From positions 1 through 14,350 of the forward strand of contig CALDGN010000342.1 of NCBI GenBank assembly GCA_937942965.1: a DNA stretch of 14,350 bases, in the 5' to 3' direction. The notes below the pieces were generated by a model that was given only the letters and a program-made list of their open reading frames with translations, made no database searches and was not told the origin of the DNA. Of this stretch, positions 1 through 6,683 are shown in pieces. Position 1 is the stretch's first letter. Every line of letters begins with the position of its first letter. This DNA comes from an uncultured Acidimicrobiales bacterium. Its GTDB lineage: Bacteria; Actinomycetota; Acidimicrobiia; Acidimicrobiales; UBA10347. The translations under genes were made by a program, and so were the position numbers.

Positions 1-904
1 TCGGAGGTGCATCCGAGGGAATCAGTGAGCGGCTGAGCGCATCGAACCGGGTCACGCCCCAGGCGACGAGCGTCGCGCCGGCGATGACGCCGAGCCCGTC
101 GAGGTACACGGTCGTGGCGAGGCGATTGCGTACGACGGTCACGATGAGCAGAGCGGCAACGGCAATGAGCGGAAGTAGCCACAGCAGGCGTTCGGGCTCG
201 GTCTCGGTGGGCACGGACCGGAAGGCGACGGAGCCGAGGACAAGTGCGAGTCCAGCCACAACGAGCACGGCGGCTGTCAGTGATACTCGGCCGCCCTTGA
301 GCCCGACGAAGCCCAGCCCCGCAGCGACGATTGCGCCGACGATGCCGGGCCACAGCGGTGGCTCGTCGAGTAGATAGCTGGCGACGGTGATGGTGACGTC
401 TTGGCCGTCAACCCGCAGCGGCACGGTCGCTTCGAGGACCTGATCGCCGGCCTGAGCCCCGGGAGGCTGCTGGGGGTTCATCCAGTGGCTGCGATGGTCG
501 TGCCAGGCGTAGCGGCCGTTGTCCGCCACTCGGTTCCACTGCGGCGGGGCCTGGTAGTCGACGAAGGCGGGAAGCTCTGCTTCGGTGCCGTAGCGGTCTT
601 CGTTGAGCCAGGTCGATGGGGAGCGGCGGTTCTCGATGACCGTGCCGTCCGCGTCGAAGCGCAGGTAGTCCTCGCCGCGGTAGCCAACGACGACGATCTC
701 GACCGGTTCGAGCTGCTCAAGTGCGATAAACGCATCGCCGCCAATCATCGAGACCTTGAACGCCGACGTCGCCGGTTCGATCGACACGATGTCGGTCCGA
801 TAGTCCGTCGGTCCGGCGGCGTCGGCCCACGCGGCGGGCGCGGCCGCGATGAGCAACATCCACACCACGAGAGCGAGGCTGAGCGCTCGGCGTGCGGTCG
901 ACAT
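1..904 (-). CDS. Exported multi-pass membrane protein of unknown function (3' end beyond window)
   Basis: The reading frame opens at 904 and is still open at base 1, giving 301 residues. Residues 1-28 form a signal peptide (basic start, hydrophobic core, AWA-type end). Residues about 30-180 form an extracytoplasmic domain containing the motif WHDHRSHWM at 134-142, with three His, two Trp and one Met in nine residues. Four hydrophobic segments follow, at roughly 185-201, 208-226, 240-257 and 268-284. The start codon shares one base with the stop of the cupredoxin gene (TGATG), so the two are probably translationally coupled. The operon also encodes a SCO chaperone, a cupredoxin and a cytochrome c, so the His/Met motif may bind copper; that is inference from context. 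I do not recognise a named family. The existence of the gene is secure; its function is not. Confidence 0.85.
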   Translation of the reverse strand, partial: MSTARRALSLALVVWMLLIAAAPAAWADAAGPTDYRTDIVSIEPATSAFKVSMIGGDAFIALEQLEPVEIVVVGYRGEDYLRFDADGTVIENRRSPSTWLNEDRYGTEAELPAFVDYQAPPQWNRVADNGRYAWHDHRSHWMNPQQPPGAQAGDQVLEATVPLRVDGQDVTITVASYLLDEPPLWPGIVGAIVAAGLGFVGLKGGRVSLTAAVLVVAGLALVLGSVAFRSVPTETEPERLLWLLPLIAVAALLIVTVVRNRLATTVYLDGLGVIAGATLVAWGVTRFDALSRSLIPSDAPP

Positions 905-1317
905 CACGCGCTGATGATCACGCGGATCTGGCCGCTCGGATGCACGGTGCATTCGCCGATGAACTCACCGGGACTGGAGAACGTCTGGTTGAGCGTCGCC
1001 TGCGCAGGCACGAAGAAGGGTCCAACGAGATGGCCTCGGTCGTCTTCGTTCACAATGCGAATCGTCTCGCCGACTGTCGCTTCGAGTCGAGCCGGAAGGA
1101 TCTCGAGCGGGTTGCCATTGTCGAGCGCTTCGCCCGCGCCCTCGGGAATCGTGAAGTCCCAGTCCGCAACGGCGGTCTCGCTGGCGTCTTCGACGTCGAA
1201 GACCTCGGTGCCACTCGAACAGCCGGCGATGGCCAACAAGATCGCAGCGCTGGCCGCAAGCTCGCGCGCCGTCTTCGCTGCACGCATCCGGGAGGGTCGC
1301 ATGGGAGCTGGCCGCAT
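904..1317 (-). CDS. Cupredoxin-like lipoprotein
   Basis: The 137-residue protein has a lipoprotein signal peptide with lipobox IAGC and lipidated Cys33. The C-terminal 90 residues look like a cupredoxin beta-sandwich: a hydrophobic strand ending in DRGH (His96), then GECTVHPSGQ with Cys123 and His126. These are the expected His, Cys and His ligands of a type 1 copper site. The usual axial Met after the second His is absent; Gln130 lies near that place and could serve, as Gln does in stellacyanin, or the site may be three-coordinate. Three Met codons lie near the 5' end. The start at 1317 is chosen because its ATG shares one base with the stop of the SCO gene. Likely role: electron carrier or copper carrier on the outer face of the membrane. 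The fold assignment is fairly sure, the partner unknown. Confidence 0.82.
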   Translation of the reverse strand: MRPAPMRPSRMRAAKTARELAASAAILLAIAGCSSGTEVFDVEDASETAVADWDFTIPEGAGEALDNGNPLEILPARLEATVGETIRIVNEDDRGHLVGPFFVPAQATLNQTFSSPGEFIGECTVHPSGQIRVIISA

Positions 1318-1913
1318 CAGGCTTGGGTCCGGTCCAGCAGAATCGTCAAGTCGTTGACGATGTCGTCGGTCGTCACCCCGAATGGCCAGGTCAGCACCAG
1401 CGAGCCGGTGTCATCGACGGCGAACAGGTTGGTGGTGTGGCCGACCTCGATCTCGCCCGCATCGTCGGTCACGATGCGGTAGTCCGCGCCGAACGCAAAC
1501 GCCGTCTCTCGCAGCAGCGTCTGATCCTCGGTCCGCAGCGCCGTCGCGTCAGCGATGAAGGTCTCGACATAGTTCGTCAAGATCTCGGCGGTGTCACGAT
1601 CCGGGTCGATCGTCACGACTGCGACGTCGACCTCGTCGGCGCGGGCGCCCAGTTCATTCAAGGCGATCCGGGTGTCGGCCAGCGTCGTTGGGCAGAAGTC
1701 GGGGCAGTTGGTGAAGGCGAAGTACACCATCAAGATCTCGTCGTCGTCGGCACGGAAGTCGAAGTCGCCTCCGGCCTGGTTGACGGCGGGCAACGAATAG
1801 GTGCCGACAGCTGGGTCGGGTTCGATCTCATAGCCGGCGAGCGTGGCTTCTTCGCCGCCGCAGGCTGCCGCGATCAGCGCGAATGCGAGCAGCACTGAGG
1901 CAAGACGGGTCAC
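1317..1913 (-). CDS. sco: SCO1/SenC-type copper chaperone lipoprotein
   Basis: The 198-residue protein begins with a lipoprotein signal (AAAC, Cys18) followed by a thioredoxin-like SCO domain. Hallmarks are the copper-binding CPDFC (Cys70 and Cys74) after the strand LMVYFAFTN, the TIDPDRD segment at 101-107, and the distal copper ligand His159 in VGHTTNLF. SCO proteins bind copper outside the membrane and help assemble the CuA centre of cytochrome c oxidase or act as thiol reductants. The start is a GTG at 1913 that overlaps the preceding stop by four bases (GTGA); the frame is open further upstream, but that part is out of frame within the cytochrome gene and lacks protein-like character. 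The gene lies between a cytochrome c and a cupredoxin, which supports a role in metallating respiratory proteins. Confidence 0.93.
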   Translation of the reverse strand: MTRLASVLLAFALIAAACGGEEATLAGYEIEPDPAVGTYSLPAVNQAGGDFDFRADDDEILMVYFAFTNCPDFCPTTLADTRIALNELGARADEVDVAVVTIDPDRDTAEILTNYVETFIADATALRTEDQTLLRETAFAFGADYRIVTDDAGEIEVGHTTNLFAVDDTGSLVLTWPFGVTTDDIVNDLTILLDRTQA

Positions 1914-2296
1914 TTGATCTCCCGGATGTAGGCGATGACCAGTTCGATCTGATCGTCGTCGAGCGCGTTCCTGGGCATCTTCAACGTGTAGTCCTTGACG
2001 ATCTGGCCCTGCGGGTCGGTGATCGAGTTGTACAGGTACTCCTCGTCGGCGATCACCGTCGTGCCATCGGCCAGCGGTACGGGTTCGTTGTAGAGACCCT
2101 GCCAGCTCGGCGCGGTCACGCCCTGGCCGTTCTTGCCATGGCACGAGGCGCAACCGCTCGCATTGGCGATCTGGCGCCCTTCGGCGGCCACAGGAGACAG
2201 TTCCAACGGCGGATTGCCGCCGCACGCGGTCGCCGCCAGCAAAAAGCCAACGATTCCGAGCACCAGGGACACGCGGAGTGAACCGAAAGAAGGCAT
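1910..2296 (-). CDS. Monohaem cytochrome c lipoprotein
   Basis: The 128-residue protein has a hydrophobic signal ending in a lipobox-like ATAC (Cys25), then a class I cytochrome c domain. The haem motif is CASCH (Cys49, Cys52, His53) and the probable axial Met is Met107 in LKMPRNALDDDQI. The ending VIAYIREIK is the usual C-terminal helix. The domain resembles the cytochrome c tail of caa3-type oxidase subunit II, but here it stands alone, anchored by lipid. The frame is open up to 2539, but that upstream part crosses the nrdB terminator, so the ATG at 2296, directly before the signal peptide, is preferred. No clear Shine-Dalgarno sequence precedes it, so the exact start is less certain. It is the first gene of the four-gene redox operon and probably donates electrons to, or accepts them from, an oxidase or the cupredoxin. 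Confidence 0.9.
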   Translation of the reverse strand: MPSFGSLRVSLVLGIVGFLLAATACGGNPPLELSPVAAEGRQIANASGCASCHGKNGQGVTAPSWQGLYNEPVPLADGTTVIADEEYLYNSITDPQGQIVKDYTLKMPRNALDDDQIELVIAYIREIK

Positions 2297-2342
2297 CAAC
2301 AAACATGGTCGCTGGTCAAACGCCAAAAGTTCCCGCACCCAT

Positions 2343-2358
2343 ACCCAATTCCTTGGGT
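2343..2358. repeat. Short inverted repeat upstream of the redox operon
   Basis: ACCCAA, four bases, TTGGGT: a perfect 6-bp inverted repeat 47 bp before the cytochrome c start. On the minus strand it abuts TATGGG (2338-2343), a possible -10 element. It could be an operator for a metal or redox regulator, or a chance palindrome. No -35 element was convincing. Confidence 0.3.
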
Positions 2359-2415
2359 TGCAATCGAACCGACATGAACGGTTCTCGGCTGGCCGCCAAG
2401 CGCCAAAGAAGGCCG

Positions 2416-2463
2416 AAAAATACATCAAGGCCCGGCGCTTTGGTAGAACGCCGAGCCTTGATG
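2416..2463 (-). terminator. Rho-independent terminator of nrdAB
   Basis: On the minus strand, bases 2463-2449 pair with 2437-2423 as a 15-bp stem with one mismatch around an 11-nt loop. A T-rich tail (TATTTTT) follows at 2422-2416. It lies 118 bp after the nrdB stop and before the cytochrome c operon, so it separates the two transcription units. Confidence 0.85.
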
Positions 2464-2509
2464 CCGGAGACGGAAGAGTGCGTTCGGGATCAACGCCCTT
2501 CCGGGTGAA

Positions 2510-2534
2510 GTGCGACGTGGGACGTACGTCGCAC
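2510..2534. repeat. Inverted repeat between nrdB and its terminator
   Basis: GTGCGACGT and ACGTCGCAC form perfect 9-bp arms around a 7-base spacer. The right part also contains the 10-bp perfect palindrome GACGTACGTC (2521-2530). It is transcribed in the nrdB 3' region, where it could fold as a hairpin protecting the mRNA end, or it could be a protein-binding site. No T-tract follows on either strand, so it is not a second terminator of the usual kind. Confidence 0.5.
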
Positions 2535-2580
2535 AACAACTGGCGGTCGGAGTCAGGGCGACAGCGACCGTCCAGATCTT

Positions 2581-3684
2581 TTAGAAGTCTTCGTCGAAGT
2601 TGACGGTCCCTTCGACGCCCACCTGGTACGACGACACGGTGCGCTCGAAGAAGTTCGAGAGCTGCTGTACGTCTTGCAGTTCCATAAAGGCAAACGGATT
2701 CGAAGCGCCAAAGCGAGGGGCGAAACCGAGCATGCCCAGGCGCTGGTCGGCGACGAACTCGAGGTAGCTGCGGGTGTCCGCCAGCGACATGCCGGTGATG
2801 CCTTCGCTGAGCAGATCCTGGGCGAACAGGAATTCGCAGTCGACGGCCTCGGCGAGCATCTCTGAGATGCGCTCGTTCATGGCGTCGTCGAACAGATCAG
2901 GCTCTTCGGCCCGGACGGTCTCGACGACCTCGAGGGCGAAGTTCATGTGACCGCTCTCGTCACGGAACACCCAGTTGGTGCCGTCAGCGAGACCGTTCAG
3001 CAGCCCCTTGGACCGCAGGAAGTACACGTAGGCAAACGCTGCGAAGAAGAACAGGCCCTCGATGCAGGTCGCAAAGCAGATGAGGTTCATCAGGAACTGA
3101 CGACGCTCGTCTTTGGTGGTCAGCTCATCGACACCGTCGAGGCTCGACATGTACTTGAAGCAGAAGTCAGCCTTTTGCTTGATCGAGGGGATGTTCTCAA
3201 CCGCGGCGAACGCTGCCTGGCGCTCGGCCATGTCGGGGATGTAGTTGTCGAGCAGCGTCAGGTAGAACTGGACGTGCAGCGCCTCTTCGTAGAGCTGGCG
3301 TGACAGGTACATGCGGGCTTCGGGCGCATTGATGTGCTGGTACAGGTTCAGTACCAGGTTGTTGGCCACGATCGAGTCGCCGGTGGCGAAGAACGCCACG
3401 AGCCGGTTGACCAGGTGACGCTCAGCTGGGGTCAGCTTGCGGTCGAGGTCCGACAGGTCGGTGCTGAAGTCGATCTCGTCGACGGTCCACGTGTTCTTGA
3501 TTGCATCGCGGTACATGTCGAAGAACTGCGGGTACCGCATCGGGCGCAGCGTCAGATCGAACCCAGGATCGAGAATGTTCTGCGGCTGGGTCGATGTCTC
3601 GACGCCGGGTGCGTCGAGCGTGTCCGGCGAAAGCGCAAGCGCTCCGTCGTACTGAGGATCGAGTGCTTCGTTCGAAAGAGCCAT
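2581..3684 (-). CDS. nrdB: Class Ia ribonucleotide reductase, beta (radical) subunit
   Basis: The 367-residue protein makes and stores the radical used by NrdA to reduce ribonucleotides in the cytoplasm. All six metal ligands are visible: Asp103, Glu134, His137, Glu209, Glu243 and His246. The radical tyrosine is Tyr141 in EALHVQFY, placed as Tyr122 is in E. coli, so this is not the Phe-bearing Chlamydia type (Ic). Trp66, and Tyr353 near the C-terminus, fit the radical-transfer path; the acidic tail NFDEDF is the expected NrdA-docking end. There is no ATP-cone in this subunit. Two in-frame ATGs exist, at 3693 and 3684. The second is preferred because GAGG lies 10 nt upstream of it (1 nt from the other) and it gives a one-base TGATG overlap with the nrdA stop. 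It is cotranscribed with nrdA and ends at the terminator at 2416-2463. Confidence 0.97.
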   Translation of the reverse strand: MALSNEALDPQYDGALALSPDTLDAPGVETSTQPQNILDPGFDLTLRPMRYPQFFDMYRDAIKNTWTVDEIDFSTDLSDLDRKLTPAERHLVNRLVAFFATGDSIVANNLVLNLYQHINAPEARMYLSRQLYEEALHVQFYLTLLDNYIPDMAERQAAFAAVENIPSIKQKADFCFKYMSSLDGVDELTTKDERRQFLMNLICFATCIEGLFFFAAFAYVYFLRSKGLLNGLADGTNWVFRDESGHMNFALEVVETVRAEEPDLFDDAMNERISEMLAEAVDCEFLFAQDLLSEGITGMSLADTRSYLEFVADQRLGMLGFAPRFGASNPFAFMELQDVQQLSNFFERTVSSYQVGVEGTVNFDEDF

Positions 3685-6146
3685 CAGTCGCATGCCTCGC
3701 AGGTCTCAGGGTTCTCGAGGGAGCAGGCAACGGCGTCCTGATCGCTGAACCGGTTGGAGTTGTTGACGGTCGTCTGGTTGATGCGGGTGGCCGCACGGCT
3801 ACGCAGGTAGTAGGTGGTCTTGAGACCGGCCTTCCATGCGTGCAGGTACATGGAGCTGAGCTTGCCGATCGTTGGCGTTTCCATGAAGAGGTTCAGCGAC
3901 TGGCTCTGGTCGATGTAGGCGCCACGGGAAGCGGCCATGTCGATGAGCGAACGCATCGGGAGTTCCCACGCCGTGCGGTAGAGCTCCTTGAGATCCTGGG
4001 GGATACCAGGGACGTCTTGGATCGAGCCCTCGGAGGACTTGATCGCCGCAATCATGTCGGCGGTCCAGAGGCCACGAGCCTGCAGGTCACGCACCAGGTA
4101 GTTGTTGATCTGGATGAACTCGCCCGAGAGGGTCTCGCGCTTGAACAGGTTGGACACCTGCGGCTCGATGCACTCATAGCAACCCGAGATCGACGCAATC
4201 GTCGCCGTCGGGGCAATGGCGATCATGAGCGAGTTGCGCAGGCCGTGCTCGGCGATGCGCTCCTTGAGCGCATCGAAACGCTCAGGCTGGCTTGGTGCTG
4301 CGTCGTCCCAGAGGTCGTACTGCAGCTGGCCCTGAGCGGCCCGGGTGTAGTGGAAGTTCTCGTGGGCGCCGTTCTTCTCGGCCAGATCGCAGCTTGCGGT
4401 CAGGGCGTGGAAGTAGACCTCTTCGGAGATGCGGGTCGACAGGTCGAGTGCCTCGGGGGAGTCGAACGGCAGACGCAGCTTGAACATGACGTCTTGGAGA
4501 CCCATGACGCCGAGGCCGATTGGACGCCACTGGGCGTTGGAGTTGCCCGCTTCGTCGGTCGGGTAGAAGTTGATGTCGATCACTCGATCGAGGAACGGCA
4601 CGGCGGTGCGTACAACGTCGCCGAGCTTGTCGAAGTCGAACATCGGGCCGTCGGGACCGTCGACCACCATGCGGCTGAGGTTGACCGAACCGAGATTGCA
4701 GACCGCAGTCTCGTCTTGGTTGGTGACCTCGAGGATCTCGGTGCAGAGGTTCGACAGGTGCACGACTCGAGGTGCTTCGCCCGTTGCGGCAGGAGCGCCG
4801 GTCTGGTTGCACTTGGAGTTCGATGCGTCCTTGAACGTCATCCAGCCGTTGCCGGTCTGGGCGAGGGTGCGCATCATGCGGCTGTAGAGATCGCGGGCCG
4901 AGACCTGCTTCTCGTAGATGCCGGCTTCTTCGGCCTCGATGTAGGCCCGCTCGAATTCGTCGCCGAAGAGGTCAACGAAGTGGGGGACCTTCTTGGGGTC
5001 GAACAGGCTCCACTGCCAGTCCTTTTCGACGCGCTCCATAAACAGGTCGGGGACCCAGTTGGCCAGGTTCAGGTGGTGGGTGCGTCGGGACTCGTCGCCG
5101 GTGTTGTCACGCAGTTCGAGGAACTCGTAGATGTCGGCGTGCCAGCTCTCGACGTAGACACACGCAGCGCCCTTGCGCTTGCCGCCCTGGTTGACGGCCT
5201 GGACGGAGCTATCGAGGGTCTTGAGCCACGGCACGATGCCGTTGGACAGACCGTTCGTGCCCTTGATGAGCGAGCCACGGCTGCGAATGCGGCTGTAAGA
5301 GAGGCCGATGCCGCCGGCGTGCTTGCTGAGGCGAGCGACGTCGGTGTAGCGCTTGTAGATCGACTCGAGGCTGTCCTCGGGGGAGTCGAGCAGGTAGCAC
5401 GAGCTCATCTGTGGGTGCGCGGTACCCGAGTTGAACAGCGTTGGCGTCGAGGTCAGGTACTCGAGCGAGCTGAGCAGGTTGTAGAAGGTGATGGCTTCGT
5501 CGGGGTTCGTGGCGAGGCCGCAGGCGACACGGAGGAAGAAGTACTGCGGCGTTTCGAGTACGTGGCGCTTCTCGGGGTGACGCAGCAGGTAGCGGTCGTA
5601 GACGGTGCGCAGGCCGAAGAACTCGAACAGCTTGTCGCGGTCGTGGTCGATGGCGGCGTTGAAGGCCTGGGCGTTGGATTCGACGAACTCGGCAGTCGCT
5701 TCGCTGATCAGGCCCACCAGGCGGCCAGCGGCGATCGACTGCGAGAAGGTCTTGACGTTCTCGTTGCGCAGTTCTTCGTGGATGTAGGTCGCCAGCAGGC
5801 GGCCGGCGAGCTTGGAGTAGTTCGGCTCTTCGATGATGTTCGACGAGGCCGTCCGGATGGCCAGCTCGTCGAGCTCGATGGTGGTGGCGCCATCGTGGAG
5901 ACCAGAGATGGTCTTGGTGGCGACTCGCATGGGGTCAACACCGTCGAGACCTTCGGCGCAACGTGCGATCCGGGTCACGATCTTCATGGGGTCGACGGGC
6001 TCGAAGCTGCCGTCGCGCTTGCGAACACGCATCTTTGGCGCCGGCAGCGTCGGCGTGTCCGACACGATGCTGATGCCATCGGCTCCGTTGGAGCCAGCGG
6101 CTCCTGAGCCTTCAGCGTCGGTCGATGTGGTCTCGATGAGTGCCAC
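3684..6146 (-). CDS. nrdA: Class I ribonucleotide reductase, alpha (catalytic) subunit
   Basis: The 820-residue protein reduces ribonucleoside diphosphates to deoxyribonucleotides. After a low-complexity N-terminus of about 36 residues comes an ATP-cone (about 38-130, starting KMRVRKRDGSFEPVD), so overall activity should be controlled by ATP/dATP. The barrel carries Cys250 (SSCYL), the NLCTE loop with Asn466, Cys468 (the thiyl radical site) and Glu470, and Cys483 (AVCNLGS). PTATIAS at 647-653 is the substrate phosphate loop. Tyr779-Tyr780 continue the radical path from NrdB, and Cys816/Cys819 at the extreme C-terminus form the swinging disulfide rereduced by thioredoxin or glutaredoxin. The start at 6146 has a good Shine-Dalgarno sequence (AAGGGAG, 6 nt away). 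No intein or frameshift is seen. The gene is preceded by a long structured leader and overlaps nrdB by one base. Confidence 0.98.
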   Translation of the reverse strand: MALIETTSTDAEGSGAAGSNGADGISIVSDTPTLPAPKMRVRKRDGSFEPVDPMKIVTRIARCAEGLDGVDPMRVATKTISGLHDGATTIELDELAIRTASSNIIEEPNYSKLAGRLLATYIHEELRNENVKTFSQSIAAGRLVGLISEATAEFVESNAQAFNAAIDHDRDKLFEFFGLRTVYDRYLLRHPEKRHVLETPQYFFLRVACGLATNPDEAITFYNLLSSLEYLTSTPTLFNSGTAHPQMSSCYLLDSPEDSLESIYKRYTDVARLSKHAGGIGLSYSRIRSRGSLIKGTNGLSNGIVPWLKTLDSSVQAVNQGGKRKGAACVYVESWHADIYEFLELRDNTGDESRRTHHLNLANWVPDLFMERVEKDWQWSLFDPKKVPHFVDLFGDEFERAYIEAEEAGIYEKQVSARDLYSRMMRTLAQTGNGWMTFKDASNSKCNQTGAPAATGEAPRVVHLSNLCTEILEVTNQDETAVCNLGSVNLSRMVVDGPDGPMFDFDKLGDVVRTAVPFLDRVIDINFYPTDEAGNSNAQWRPIGLGVMGLQDVMFKLRLPFDSPEALDLSTRISEEVYFHALTASCDLAEKNGAHENFHYTRAAQGQLQYDLWDDAAPSQPERFDALKERIAEHGLRNSLMIAIAPTATIASISGCYECIEPQVSNLFKRETLSGEFIQINNYLVRDLQARGLWTADMIAAIKSSEGSIQDVPGIPQDLKELYRTAWELPMRSLIDMAASRGAYIDQSQSLNLFMETPTIGKLSSMYLHAWKAGLKTTYYLRSRAATRINQTTVNNSNRFSDQDAVACSLENPETCEACD

Positions 6147-6516
6147 GTTGATCTCCCTTGTGTGGAGCGTCGGGACGCTCCTTGTTGTTACGAGACGCTG
6201 CGGCTGCGAAGGTCGTTCGGTCGGTGTGAGCTGACCGTTTTGCCCTTGTGCTGTTTGCGGGTGTGACGGGCCTGGCGGCCTGTCAGTGCAGTGTTTTGCG
6301 CAGCGGTTGCTGCGTCTCGTGAGCCCTGATGTGTTGTCCCTGGGTGAACGCGGCCTCGGAGCGGTGCGATGTCCGATTCTTCGGGGTCCCTGCCGGGCGA
6401 CTGGCCCGTGAGGGCTGGTCCCCGCAATCCCGAAGAACGATGGATGCGCACCCCGCCGACGCCGAATTCGGCCCCGTAAGTACCTGGTGAAACTACACCG
6501 GAGTAATTACAGCGGG
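6147..6516 (-). promoter_or_regulatory. Long structured 5' leader of nrdAB (possible riboswitch)
   Basis: About 370 nt lie between the likely transcription start and the nrdA ATG. No credible gene is seen here; a 133-codon frame across it has no protein-like character. Several stems can be drawn. The largest spans 6377-6437: an outer 9-bp stem (6377-6385 with 6429-6437), inner stems 6388-6391/6411-6414 and 6394-6398/6404-6408, and a 5-nt loop. Others are 6299-6304/6309-6314, 6264-6272/6277-6285 (one mismatch), and 6164-6170/6175-6181 with a tetraloop just upstream of the nrdA ribosome site. Bases 6412-6428, read on the minus strand, resemble the B12 box, including GACCAGCC. Streptomyces class Ia nrdAB is known to be under a cobalamin riboswitch, but the remaining cobalamin core elements were not found in the usual order. 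A role as a regulatory RNA is inference. Confidence 0.5.
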
Positions 6517-6522
6517 GCAACC

Positions 6523-6552
6523 AGTTAATCGTCCAGCCGAGGCAAATGTCAA
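6523..6552 (-). promoter_or_regulatory. Sigma70-like promoter of nrdAB
   Basis: On the minus strand a perfect -35 TTGACA (6552-6547) is followed after 17-18 nt by a weak -10, ATTAAC or TTAACT (6529-6523). Transcription would start near 6516. No clear pair of NrdR boxes was recognised next to it. Confidence 0.6.
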
Positions 6553-6586
6553 GGGTGGAATTTAGGCTTTTGAGAAATCTCTCGGC

Positions 6587-6605
6587 CACGCGCGGAGCGC
6601 GCGTG
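6587..6605 (-). terminator. Possible terminator hairpin after phhA
   Basis: CACGCGC, five bases, GCGCGTG: a perfect 7-bp GC-rich stem in the gap between the phhA stop (6684) and the nrdA promoter. Two weaker stems lie closer to phhA. Only three consecutive T residues follow on the minus strand, so it is a weak intrinsic terminator at best. Confidence 0.35.
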
Positions 6606-6683
6606 TCTCCCCACGGGTCGCGGGGTGATCAACCCTCAGCAACGAGGGGCCCAGAACGTTGGTGCGATGCGGTATTGGCCGAG

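Noticed and set aside
401..1898. Plus-strand open frames opposite the redox operon
   Set aside because: The minus strand carries recognisable signal peptides, a SCO motif and a cupredoxin motif. The plus-strand translations are Arg/Ser-rich with no domain.
1910..2539. A longer form of the cytochrome c protein starting at 2539
   Set aside because: The extra 81 residues cross the nrdAB terminator and are not protein-like. The signal peptide begins at the ATG at 2296.
3501..6107. An 868-codon open frame on the plus strand, antisense to nrdA and part of nrdB
   Set aside because: It mirrors the codon pattern of the clearly real RNR genes. The translation is rich in Val, Glu, Arg and Gly without family motifs, as expected for the complement of a GC-rich gene.
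6412..6523. A canonical cobalamin riboswitch
   Set aside because: Only the B12-box-like piece was found. The other conserved core segments are missing or in the wrong order, and the space to the promoter is too short for a full standard element, so it is left as a candidate regulatory leader rather than called.
6188..6589. A 133-codon minus-strand frame in the nrdA leader
   Set aside because: It would begin upstream of the -35 element of the nrdA promoter. It has no ribosome site and no protein-like pattern; the region reads better as leader RNA.
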